Notes: generated by a model from the sequence alone, not told the origin. Positions 1 through 6,176 are shown, numbered from the stretch's first letter. The stretch is 6,935 bases of DNA from JAGLQA01 sp023135565 (GCA_030639305.1 DAOWCY010000295.1:1-6935), one strand, 5' to 3'. Made by a program: numbers and translations.

Positions 1-2
1 CG

Positions 3-1310
3 AAAGGCGAGTTAAGCTATTTTGCGGTTTTTTTTCTTGCTACAATAGCGGTTGCGGTATTTTTTTTAATGGCCGGGGCTGCTTTAGGAACAATCAGGAA
101 TTTATTTAAGGCTTTATCAATATTAATTTTATGTTGGATTATCCTTGTACATCTATGGCCAGACCTGCTGAAAGACGCATTTGAAAAATATTCAGATAAT
201 AAACTTGAATCGAGATACAGTCTTGAAAGCAGGAAAAAGAAAATCCATACGGATTATGAAAAATCACTCCTCGAAATAAATGAGAGATTTGATAGTAATA
301 CCGATAGATTAAAAGAAATTCGATTGCGTTATGAACAATACTGGAATGTGGATTTCAAAAAAATCCAGAATATTGAAACCGAAAACATGAATAAAATTGC
401 CGATATTACAGATAGTCTGCATTTTTGGAGTATTTTTAACCCGGTTACTTTTTACAAGATGCTCAATAACGAGCTCAGTTCAAGGGGATACCGGCAATAC
501 ATCGAATTTTATAAAAACTGTATAGACAAACACAAGGATTTTGTCAGATTCTATATAGATAACTGGGTTTTAAAGGGAAATATCAAAGTAGTCCCCTTCA
601 TCGAAGGAGAAGAACAAGTATTTCACGCTAAACCCGCTCTACCCGCTTACTTCGTTCCCGGAGCGATTATCTTTTTTGGTTGGATAGTCGCTGCTTATTT
701 CTTGAGCCTTTTCGGCTTCAAAAGAATGTTCCGAATCCCACCGGAAAGAGCGGTCGATTTTGAAAAAATAGAACTCGATATAAAGCGAGATAGATACATT
801 TGCCTACAGGCAGTCAAACCCCGTTACTTTGCGGACCAGGTTTTTGCCGCCCTTACCGGCAAAACCCACAAAGAATTTAACGGCAAAATTACCCTGGATG
901 GAAAAAAGATCGAATCTTCACAGCCGGTCTTTTACCTGCCTGAGCCTGATAAATTCCCCGCTGACCTGAAAGTCAGACAACTGGAAAAACTTGCCGGTCT
1001 ACCGGTTACATCGAAAGTCCTGTTTAAAGAACTCGAAATTAATGAACAAGCAGAGCTTTTAATAAAGATCGCCGCTGCCTCTGACCGAAATATCCTGCTG
1101 ATACCTGACTTTGTATTCCTGCAATTCGAGGAAAAGGAACAAGAGGAAATAGCAGAGCAGTTAAAAACACTCAAAGGCAAAACAGTAATAGAAATTATAC
1201 CTAAACGCAAAAGCACAGAACTCCCGCACTACCACTTTGACTTGTATGCTCACCTCTTTTTTACACGGAAAAGCGGTTATACAACAAGTATCATCAAGGA
1301 ATACAAATAA
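3..1310 (+). CDS. ABC-2-type transporter permease with a degenerate ABC-ATPase-like C-terminal domain (5' partial)
   Basis: The frame is open to the left edge (first full codon at 3), so the ATG at 69 is probably internal: the 22 codons before it encode a hydrophobic helix (SYFAVFFLATIAVAVFF) that belongs to the protein. Numbering from that Met, a second membrane helix covers about 13-32 (ALSILILCWIILVHLWP), in the style of ABC-2/DUF3526 permeases. An outer domain of about 160 residues follows, charged and coiled-coil-prone at 50-115, with FNPVTFYK and YRQYIEFYK. A last helix lies at about 198-216. Residues 230-400 follow the order of an ABC nucleotide-binding domain: FEKIELDIKRD, ALTG, NGKITLDGKKI, YLPEPDKFPADLKVRQLEKL, ILLIPD, then LKTLKGKTVIEII. 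The Walker A site reads KPRYFADQ, with no glycines or lysine, and neither the signature nor the Walker B Asp-Glu survives. I infer a catalytically dead domain. It needs a separate ATPase, probably encoded to the left. The substrate is unknown. The next gene starts 7 nt after the stop. Confidence 0.62.
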   Translation, partial: KGELSYFAVFFLATIAVAVFFLMAGAALGTIRNLFKALSILILCWIILVHLWPDLLKDAFEKYSDNKLESRYSLESRKKKIHTDYEKSLLEINERFDSNTDRLKEIRLRYEQYWNVDFKKIQNIETENMNKIADITDSLHFWSIFNPVTFYKMLNNELSSRGYRQYIEFYKNCIDKHKDFVRFYIDNWVLKGNIKVVPFIEGEEQVFHAKPALPAYFVPGAIIFFGWIVAAYFLSLFGFKRMFRIPPERAVDFEKIELDIKRDRYICLQAVKPRYFADQVFAALTGKTHKEFNGKITLDGKKIESSQPVFYLPEPDKFPADLKVRQLEKLAGLPVTSKVLFKELEINEQAELLIKIAAASDRNILLIPDFVFLQFEEKEQEEIAEQLKTLKGKTVIEIIPKRKSTELPHYHFDLYAHLFFTRKSGYTTSIIKEYK

Positions 1311-1317
1311 GGTAATC

Positions 1318-1686
1318 ATGATTGAAAAACACCTGGATAAAATCGGTCAGCGTCTTAAAGAGGTTAGAAAAACTCTCAAGGTCACACAAAAAGAAATAGC
1401 TTACGCTTCCGGCATCTCCGGCTCTTCCGTTTCTGAATCCGAAATAGGTAAACAAAGACCTTCCTCGATCCTTTTGTTTTACCTGGCCTCTGTGCACAAC
1501 GTGAATATCAATTTCATTCTCACCGGCAGCGGCAGCATGTTTGAAGAAAGCATGGATTTTAACAACTTCGATCACCATGATAAGGGAAAAATCAAAGCTA
1601 TGCTGAAAATGATGAACGATAAAGAAAGCGTATTTTACCGGGTTATGGCGGCATTTTCAGATATTAAAGGAGGAAAAAAAATATAA
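1318..1686 (+). CDS. XRE/Cro-type helix-turn-helix transcriptional regulator
   Basis: This encodes a 122-residue cytoplasmic DNA-binding protein. Residues 9-71 form a Cro/CI-type helix-turn-helix domain: IGQRLKEVRKTLKVTQKEIA, then ASGISGSSVSESEIGKQRPS containing the turn and recognition helix, then LLFYLASVHNVNINFILTGSGSMF, the typical end of phage-repressor-like XRE domains. The last 45 residues (FDHHDKGKIKAMLKMMNDKE...) are probably helical and may serve dimerisation. I chose the ATG at 1318 because the fold starts right after it, AAGG lies about 5 nt upstream, and it follows the permease stop at 1310 by 7 nt. An upstream ATG at 1237 in the same frame would overlap the permease gene by 74 nt. 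The spacing indicates one operon with the ABC gene and coupled translation, so it may regulate that transporter locus. The 23-bp tandem repeats just downstream could be its operator, but nothing in the sequence proves this. Confidence 0.85.
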   Translation: MIEKHLDKIGQRLKEVRKTLKVTQKEIAYASGISGSSVSESEIGKQRPSSILLFYLASVHNVNINFILTGSGSMFEESMDFNNFDHHDKGKIKAMLKMMNDKESVFYRVMAAFSDIKGGKKI

Positions 1687-1715
1687 GTTTACCGGGCGGT
1701 TTTTTACTGCATCAT

Positions 1716-1784
1716 TTGTCGTTGACCGGGAATTCTAGTTGTCGTCAGGAGGGAGTTCTAGTTGTCGTTGATCAGGTGCGTTCA
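1716..1784. repeat. Three tandem ~23-bp direct repeats downstream of the regulator gene
   Basis: Units start at 1716, 1739 and 1762, exactly 23 bp apart. All three begin TTGTCGT. Units 1 and 2 both end TTCTAG, and units 1 and 3 share TTGTCGTTGA. The longest exact repeat is the 13-mer TTCTAGTTGTCGT at 1733 and 1756. A period near two helical turns would suit a protein-binding array. A leftover end of a mobile element with repeated terminal sites is an alternative. No transposase is nearby. Confidence 0.75.
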
Positions 1785-1788
1785 AACG

Positions 1789-1801
1789 TGCAAATTTTGC
1801 A
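1789..1801. promoter_or_regulatory. Short palindrome, possible protein-binding site
   Basis: TGCAAA-T-TTTGCA is a perfect 6-bp inverted repeat around one central base, directly after the tandem repeats and 29 bp before the terminator stem. It is operator-like in shape, but it lies downstream of the regulator gene and not in an obvious promoter. A chance origin is possible in AT-rich DNA. Confidence 0.3.
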
Positions 1802-1829
1802 GGATAAATCCCCGGAAGATAAAAGAAAA

Positions 1830-1857
1830 GGCACCCGGTTTCCGGGTGCCCTTTTTT
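1830..1857 (+). terminator. Strong intrinsic terminator, probably bidirectional
   Basis: A perfect 9-bp stem (GGCACCCGG, loop TTT, CCGGGTGCC) is followed by C and six T on the plus strand. Read on the minus strand, the same stem is followed by TTTTCTTTT. It lies between converging genes: it ends the permease-regulator transcript, and about 75 nt past the stop at 1924 it can end the minus-strand PDZ transcript. The remaining bases of this gap, 1858-1923, contain only a weak hairpin (TAACCA-cgga-TGGTTA at 1885-1900) and no gene. Confidence 0.92.
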
Positions 1858-1923
1858 ATTTATTTACAGGGAGTTAGAAACATTTAACCACGGATGGTTA
1901 TAAACTGTTGTGTTTCCGGCCTT

Positions 1924-2961
1924 TTAGATATGTTCTTTTTTGGTTTTTGTTTTCTTTTTTTTGGCTTTCTTCTTTGCCTCTTCTATTTTTTGCTTTTGCT
2001 TCATTTTTTCTTTGAGCTCTTCATCATGCATGATGATCTTATGCTCACCGTCTTCGTCTATAAACATCTTAACGTTGGGAACCCTGATATGTTCCAGGTG
2101 CTTTAAATGCTCTAATTTTTGTAACCCTTTCAGGCCCTTGAAATTGAACTGACTCGTCCCGGTTTTCTCGCCTAATTCTACTTTCAAAACCTTTTTCTTC
2201 TTATGGCGGACAATCTTAAGGTCTACTTTATCGCCTTTCTCATAAGCGGAAACCACTTTGCTCACTTTCGACGAACCGGTCATTTTCTTGCCGTCTAATT
2301 CGAGGATCACGTCGCCGGCTTTCAGACCGGCTTTTTCCGCCGGGCTGTCCTTTACTACCTTAACGATAAGAACGCCTTGCCCGTCTTTGATGCCGAAATA
2401 TTCGCCTAAGTCTTTGTTTAGGTCTTGCATCTGAATACCCATATAGCCGCCGCTTTTACCGCTGGAAAAATAGAAATCTCTACCGGCCCTGGGGGCGAAC
2501 TTTTTAAAACTGTCGGTATCGAAGAATTTGTTACCCTTAGAATCGAACCAGGAAAACTCCTTTTTCTTCTCTTTCAATTTGCCCAGGGTAACGGGTATGA
2601 TTTTGGCTTTGCCCTGACGCAGGAGTTTGACTTTGGCTTTTTTCCCTGCTTCCACAGCCTGCACCGCTTTGGTCAGATCGATGGGTTCGAGAATCTTCTC
2701 GCCGTTAAAGAATTGGATCACATCATGTTTTTCGATACCGGCTTTCTCCGCTACGGTTCCTTCGATTACGTTGATAACCAGGACGCCGAAGTCAGCTTTG
2801 AGCTTTTGCTGATCCTTTTCGGTCAAATCGGCAATATTTACTCCCAAAAAGCCTTTCCCGGCTTTTTCCCCGGCCATAAGCGCGGATGCGCCTACCATCA
2901 GCAGTACTAAAACAAGTACTGCGACGACTCTTCCGCTAAAAAATTTTTCCAGTTTTTTCAT
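1924..2961 (-). CDS. Exported tandem-PDZ-domain protein without a protease domain
   Basis: The 345-residue protein starts with a Sec signal: MKK, a hydrophobic core at about 11-28 (RVVAVLVLVLLMVGASALMA), and likely cleavage near A30. PDZ domain 1 spans about 37-127, with a GFLGV peptide-binding loop and VAEKAGIEKHDVIQFFNGEKI. PDZ domain 2 spans about 172-264, with GYMGI and SPAEKAGLKAGDVILELDGKK. No trypsin-like or other catalytic domain is present, unlike HtrA/DegP, where a protease precedes the PDZ pair. The C-terminal 80 residues hold KGLKGLQKLEHLKHLEHI and a lysine-rich tail (KKKAKKKKTKTKKEHI). I infer a periplasmic peptide- or protein-binding adaptor; the partner is unknown. The start is firm: AGGAGG at 2971-2976 sits 9 nt before the ATG. 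The gene appears monocistronic, with an ECF-type promoter candidate upstream and the bidirectional stem at 1830-1850 downstream. Confidence 0.85.
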   Translation of the reverse strand: MKKLEKFFSGRVVAVLVLVLLMVGASALMAGEKAGKGFLGVNIADLTEKDQQKLKADFGVLVINVIEGTVAEKAGIEKHDVIQFFNGEKILEPIDLTKAVQAVEAGKKAKVKLLRQGKAKIIPVTLGKLKEKKKEFSWFDSKGNKFFDTDSFKKFAPRAGRDFYFSSGKSGGYMGIQMQDLNKDLGEYFGIKDGQGVLIVKVVKDSPAEKAGLKAGDVILELDGKKMTGSSKVSKVVSAYEKGDKVDLKIVRHKKKKVLKVELGEKTGTSQFNFKGLKGLQKLEHLKHLEHIRVPNVKMFIDEDGEHKIIMHDEELKEKMKQKQKIEEAKKKAKKKKTKTKKEHI

Positions 2962-3002
2962 TCGTTACATCCTCCTAAATAAATTTTTTGTATTCATATC
3001 CC

Positions 3003-3032
3003 TAAGATGCAAAAAAGTAGGAAAAAGTTTCA
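3003..3032 (-). promoter_or_regulatory. Candidate ECF-sigma-type promoter of the PDZ gene
   Basis: Read on the minus strand, TGAAAC (3027-3032) is followed 17 nt later by CATCTTA (3003-3009). TGAAAC resembles the -35 element of SigW/RpoE-like ECF promoters, and CATCTT resembles a variant of their CGTC/TCTGA-type -10. Initiation near 2996 would leave about 35 nt of leader with a well-placed AGGAGG. An envelope-stress regulon would suit an exported PDZ protein. The local DNA is T- and A-rich, so the match is only suggestive. Confidence 0.45.
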
Positions 3033-3048
3033 TTTTTTTTTATGTTTG

Positions 3049-3250
3049 CCTTCGGGGGTGCGGCGCACCCACCCTCTAAATTAACAAGAATTTTATTCAA
3101 ACTTTTTCAACCCCGTACGCACGGGGAGGCGATGAGGGGCTTCTCAATCATCAAAAGTGTTATTCAAACTTTTTTGAAGGTGCGGTGTGCCGCTGGCCCC
3201 CGACAATGAACTCAATGGGGGCGTCCCCCGGCAGGGTCGCCGAAGGGGGG
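3049..3250. repeat. GC-rich hairpin-dense repeat element, copy A
   Basis: This fills most of the 318-bp gap between the PDZ gene and rnc. Its ends are short inverted repeats (CCTTCGG at 3049, CCGAAGG at 3240-3246). In order it holds: the palindrome GGGTGCG-G-CGCACCC (3056-3070); TTATTCAAACTTTTT (3093-3107); the hairpin CCCCGT-acgc-ACGGGG (3111-3126); GATGA/TCATC (3131-3152); a second TTATTCAAACTTTTT (3160-3174) within TTCAAA/TTTGAA; GCCCCC/GGGGGC (3196-3222); and a closing stem at 3225-3250. The last 22 bases of the core (3225-3246) recur exactly at 6912-6933. It carries no coding frame of note, so I read it as a non-autonomous dispersed repeat. Confidence 0.75.
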
Positions 3251-3279
3251 ATTTATACTATTATGTATATATAAAAAAA

Positions 3280-4008
3280 CTATTTTTTGAAAAAAAATAT
3301 TTCCGATAATTCTTCATAATTATCGAGACTGTTAAGCTTCTTTAGGGCATCAGCCGCAGCATCCTGCTCGGCCTGGCGCTTGTTTCTTCCCTTTCCCCTG
3401 CCCACCTCTTTGCTGCCCAGGTAAACCGCTGCCGTAAAAACAACATGGGGCGGTTTACCCGATTCATCCACTATCTTATAAATAGGCAGGACGTTTTCTT
3501 TCCCCTGGATAATCTCCTGCAGTTCCGATTTATAGTCATTGATCTTGATCTCTTTCTCAGAAAATCTCTCTAAAATCTCTTTGAAGAAAGAGATTACTAC
3601 AGCAGCGGTTACTTTGAAGTTCGAGTCGATATAAACAGCTCCGATTACAGCTTCAAAAAGCGAGGCGCTAATTTTTTTATTCGCCCTGCCGTTATTCTTC
3701 TCCTCTCCTTTGCCCAAAAGTAAAAAATCACTGAGAGAAATCGATCCGGCAACAGCAGATAGGGAATTACTGGAAACTAAGTGTGATTTTAATTTGGATA
3801 ATTCCCCTTCACTCCAATTCTTGTAGGTTTTGAACAGGTGCTGGGTAATCACTAAGTTGATAACCGAATCGCCGAGAAACTCGAGCTTTTCATTATCAGG
3901 CAGGTCATTCCGCAAACCTTCATTGTAAGATTTATGAATCAGGGCGTTCTGCAAAATGTCCCTGTTTTTAAAGGTATAATTTAATTGCTTTTCAAGCTCT
4001 TCTATCAT
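3280..4008 (-). CDS. rnc: Ribonuclease III
   Basis: This is an endoribonuclease that cleaves double-stranded RNA, acting as a dimer in rRNA and mRNA processing. The 242-residue length is normal for the bacterial enzyme. The catalytic domain covers residues 1-150 with the family signature NEKLEFLGDSV at 39-49 (E40, E43, D47) and E119 in LFEAVIGAVYID. The double-stranded-RNA-binding domain covers about 158-225 and ends KGRNKRQAEQDAAADALKKL. The segment usually written as LADxxEALIG reads SASLFEAVIG here, so Ser116 replaces the Asp that helps hold the metal (Asp114 in E. coli). The family is known to vary here, so activity is not excluded. The ATG overlaps the phosphatase stop as ATGA (4005-4008), and no clear Shine-Dalgarno precedes it, so translation probably depends on coupling to the upstream gene. 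Confidence 0.95.
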   Translation of the reverse strand: MIEELEKQLNYTFKNRDILQNALIHKSYNEGLRNDLPDNEKLEFLGDSVINLVITQHLFKTYKNWSEGELSKLKSHLVSSNSLSAVAGSISLSDFLLLGKGEEKNNGRANKKISASLFEAVIGAVYIDSNFKVTAAVVISFFKEILERFSEKEIKINDYKSELQEIIQGKENVLPIYKIVDESGKPPHVVFTAAVYLGSKEVGRGKGRNKRQAEQDAAADALKKLNSLDNYEELSEIFFFKK

Positions 4009-6035
4009 TTTACTTTTAATACGATAAATGTTAGATCATCCCGGTTGATCTCTGTATCTGAGAATTTTATAGCAAAATCAAGCATCTTTTGTTTAATCTC
4101 ACCGGCAGAAGCGCGGCTGTTATTACAGATGATTCTTTTCAAATTCTTTACTCCTATCATTTCATCATCTTTATTCAAAATTTCCGATAAGCCGTCGGAA
4201 AATAAAAACAATATATCTCCCGGATGATATTCTACTTCGATCTCCTTTATTTTTTCCCTGGAAAAATTTATTAACCCGATGGCCACGCCTTCCGGGAACA
4301 ACTCTAAGCACTTTTTCTCCCGCTGGGAGTAGAACAGGGCCTGGGTATGACCGGCCCGGGAAAGGACAAATTTCTTCCGGGGAATCACAAACCGGGCGAC
4401 AATCATGGTAATAAAGGTCACCTTATCGAGCGAATCGCTCAAGACACTGTGACATTCGGCAATCAGATCCGCGGGGGAGATCTCTTCTTTGTGCAGGTGG
4501 TTGATCAGGCCTTTCAGCTCCGCCATATAAAAAGCAGCCGGGGCTCCTTTGCCGGAGACATCGGCTACCAACAGGGAGAGGTAATTCTCTTTTTCAAAAA
4601 AATAATCGAAGTAGTCGCCTGCGATTTCCGCTGCCGGGATATTTACCGCGGCCAGTTCAAATTTTTCGCTCTCAAAAGTATCGGGGGGGAGTAATCTTAG
4701 TTGGATACTCCTGGCAATCCTGAGTTCTTCTTCCAGTCTTTGTTTTTCCTTTTCTTCCACTAACAGCCTGTCTATGCCTGCCGCCATTTCGTTAAAGGAC
4801 TCGCCTAAGTACTGTAACTCGTCTTTGGAGCGGGTTTTTATCCTGAAAGAAAAGTCGCCGTTTCTTATTTTTTGTGTACCTTTGGTTATCTGGTTGATAG
4901 ACCGGGTGATTACCCTGATCATACGAAAGCCTATAAAAAATGAGAACACAACAATAGGTGCAAACAAAACGATTAATAAAATGATAAATTTTAAAGTATC
5001 GTCCTGGGCGGAACCCTGTCCCGTAGAGAAAACTTTATCATACAACCTGTTGAAATCGATTTTTAGCAAAAAACGGCCGCTCTCTTCAGAAGGTTTGTTG
5101 TTTCTCAGGGTGTTAAAGTCTAAAAATTTATAATCGAAAAAATAAGGCAAAAAGGAAGTTTGTTTGCTCATTAGTTCGGGATCGGAGGTAATTTCCTCCA
5201 TCATTTGCATATGCCTGCCGTCGTAAGGATCGCGATATTTGATTTTAAAATCGCTTATAGTAGATAAATCATCGAGATATTCCTGGCTGATTGTGTTTGC
5301 TATCAAAACAGCGAATTGTTTTTTTTGTTTTATGACCCCGTGATAAAGTCTATTATTTAACATAAAATAGCCTTTAAAGTTCATGACTGCTAATTTCTTT
5401 TTGGGGAATTCTCCTGTAGGGTGTTCGAAAACGCACGAGAATTCTCCCTGCTTTTCTTCATGACCGGCGGCTGTACCGCCCTTAGAGGGTATGGACGCCG
5501 TCCCCCTTTCATTCATATTTTGTGAGAGTGTGTTACCGGGGCCGGGTTTTCCTTCACGGTGATCTATTGTGCCGCCTTTATAGGGTGTGGACGCCGTCCA
5601 CTTGAAGAAGAGGATGTTTAGGGCGCCCTGGTCGAATCGCATAGGAATTTGGGCCATTGTTTTCATTTTTTCGATGTTTTGCAAGTCTAAAAAATTATCG
5701 GCAATATGTTCGAAGCGCAGCAGCCGGCTGTCCATTATGTTGTTCAGGATAAGCACCTCGTAATGAGCAATCAGGATATAACTGGTGAAGTAGAAAAAGA
5801 TAAGGATAAAGAAGATCGGCGCAGCCACAATAAATAGACCCGAAAAGATCAACCGGTTCCTGATTCTCCAGAGTAGTTTTCTTTTAAAGAGGAGCAGCAG
5901 TCTGCTCACAGCGGTAATAATCAGGGCCCACAAAAAAAATTTAAAGATATAATTCGGTAGGAGCAGGTAGGATATATTGGTCAACACGAACAATATGGCA
6001 ATAACGAAATCTATTTTTTTCCAACGGCTAAACAT
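4005..6035 (-). CDS. Membrane-anchored HAMP/SpoIIE-type PP2C serine phosphatase (RsbU/SpoIIE family)
   Basis: The 676-residue protein has membrane helices at about 8-27, 30-50 and 62-91, a long region at 92-347, a fourth helix at about 348-372, a HAMP linker at 372-425, a coiled-coil signalling helix at 416-448 (EEKEKQRLEEELRIARSIQ, LLPP), and a PP2C-type phosphatase domain at 452-676. The metal-binding residues are intact: GDYFDYF (D474, D477), ADVSGKG (D492), RAGHTQ (560-565), SDGLSE (D614) and RDDLTF (D666, D667). The family dephosphorylates serine on anti-anti-sigma-like STAS proteins, so the long extramembrane region probably senses a signal and controls the phosphatase. No STAS or anti-sigma kinase gene is in the window. 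Residues 147-210 carry a 32-residue in-frame duplication of low-complexity character. The start is ATG 6035; an in-frame stop lies 18 nt upstream and no Shine-Dalgarno is visible. The gene forms an operon with rnc. Confidence 0.92.
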   Translation of the reverse strand: MFSRWKKIDFVIAILFVLTNISYLLLPNYIFKFFLWALIITAVSRLLLLFKRKLLWRIRNRLIFSGLFIVAAPIFFILIFFYFTSYILIAHYEVLILNNIMDSRLLRFEHIADNFLDLQNIEKMKTMAQIPMRFDQGALNILFFKWTASTPYKGGTIDHREGKPGPGNTLSQNMNERGTASIPSKGGTAAGHEEKQGEFSCVFEHPTGEFPKKKLAVMNFKGYFMLNNRLYHGVIKQKKQFAVLIANTISQEYLDDLSTISDFKIKYRDPYDGRHMQMMEEITSDPELMSKQTSFLPYFFDYKFLDFNTLRNNKPSEESGRFLLKIDFNRLYDKVFSTGQGSAQDDTLKFIILLIVLFAPIVVFSFFIGFRMIRVITRSINQITKGTQKIRNGDFSFRIKTRSKDELQYLGESFNEMAAGIDRLLVEEKEKQRLEEELRIARSIQLRLLPPDTFESEKFELAAVNIPAAEIAGDYFDYFFEKENYLSLLVADVSGKGAPAAFYMAELKGLINHLHKEEISPADLIAECHSVLSDSLDKVTFITMIVARFVIPRKKFVLSRAGHTQALFYSQREKKCLELFPEGVAIGLINFSREKIKEIEVEYHPGDILFLFSDGLSEILNKDDEMIGVKNLKRIICNNSRASAGEIKQKMLDFAIKFSDTEINRDDLTFIVLKVK
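5472..5599. repeat. In-frame duplicated 32-bp motif (96-bp period) inside the phosphatase gene
   Basis: Two 32-bp copies, 5472-5503 and 5568-5599, differ at only four positions, and their starts are 96 bp apart, exactly 32 codons. Each ends in a palindromic core, GGACG-C-CGTCC; in the second copy this grows to GTGGACG-C-CGTCCAC (5587-5601). Translated on the minus strand they give TASTPYKGGT (147-156) and TASIPSKGGT (179-188). The text around them is glycine/polar-rich and unlike the flanking sensor sequence, which suggests a repeat element that entered the gene without breaking the frame. Confidence 0.8.
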
Positions 6036-6041
6036 TATCTT

Positions 6042-6070
6042 ATTATAGTATTATTAATAGCAAAAGACAA
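6042..6070 (-). promoter_or_regulatory. Near-consensus housekeeping promoter for the phosphatase-rnc operon (leaderless)
   Basis: On the minus strand TTGTCT (6065-6070) and TATAAT (6042-6047) are separated by 17 bp, the ideal spacing for a housekeeping sigma factor. The TATAAT ends 6 nt before the ATG at 6035. The usual start, 7 nt past the -10, would fall on the A of the ATG itself, giving an mRNA without a leader. That fits the lack of any Shine-Dalgarno there. Confidence 0.7.
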
Positions 6071-6125
6071 TAGTAAATCCTACAAATCCGAAAATTCCCG
6101 TTAAAATAAAATTTAAAAAAAATGG

Positions 6126-6176
6126 CCTTGCCGGTTGACAAACGGTTTTTATTATGTTGGTGTGCGACCGGCATGG
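6126..6176. promoter_or_regulatory. Inverted repeat in the divergent intergenic region
   Basis: CCTTGCCGGT (6126-6135) pairs with ACCGGCATGG (6167-6176) at 9 of 10 positions around a 31-nt loop. It lies about 90 bp upstream of the phosphatase start and 150 bp before the plus-strand gene, so it could be an operator or a leader hairpin. A second, overlapping inverted pair is GTTGAC (6134-6139) with GTCAAC (6182-6187). The gap 6036-6330 otherwise holds the phosphatase promoter, a lone TTGACA (6135) and TATACT (6271-6276) that do not form a spaced promoter, and short overlapping frames of 63-70 codons that I do not support as genes. Confidence 0.35.

Noticed and set aside
932..1216. 94-codon minus-strand frame inside the permease gene
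   Set aside because: It is serine/cysteine-rich shadow sequence with no start signals, opposite a continuous ABC-like domain.
1237..1317. Upstream ATG giving a 149-residue regulator
   Set aside because: It would overlap the permease gene by 74 nt and add residues outside the helix-turn-helix fold; the ATG at 1318 has the right context.
1716..1784. CRISPR array
   Set aside because: The three repeats are directly adjacent with no spacers, and no cas gene is present.
2425..2910. 161-codon plus-strand open frame opposite the PDZ gene
   Set aside because: It lies wholly antisense to a well-supported gene with a signal peptide and two PDZ domains, has no recognisable domain, and is an expected codon shadow.
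3110..3180. Intrinsic terminator for rnc within repeat copy A
   Set aside because: The hairpins are strong, but on the minus strand none is followed by a run of T; the text after the CCCCGT stem is TTGAAAAAG.
4347..5133. Plus-strand open frames of 115 and 119 codons
   Set aside because: Both are antisense to the HAMP and PP2C regions of the phosphatase, where every catalytic motif is intact on the minus strand.
6135..6163. TTGACA as the -35 of a promoter for the Ig-like gene
   Set aside because: At 17 bp spacing the -10 would be TGGTGT; the nearest TAT-rich hexamer is only 12 bp away.
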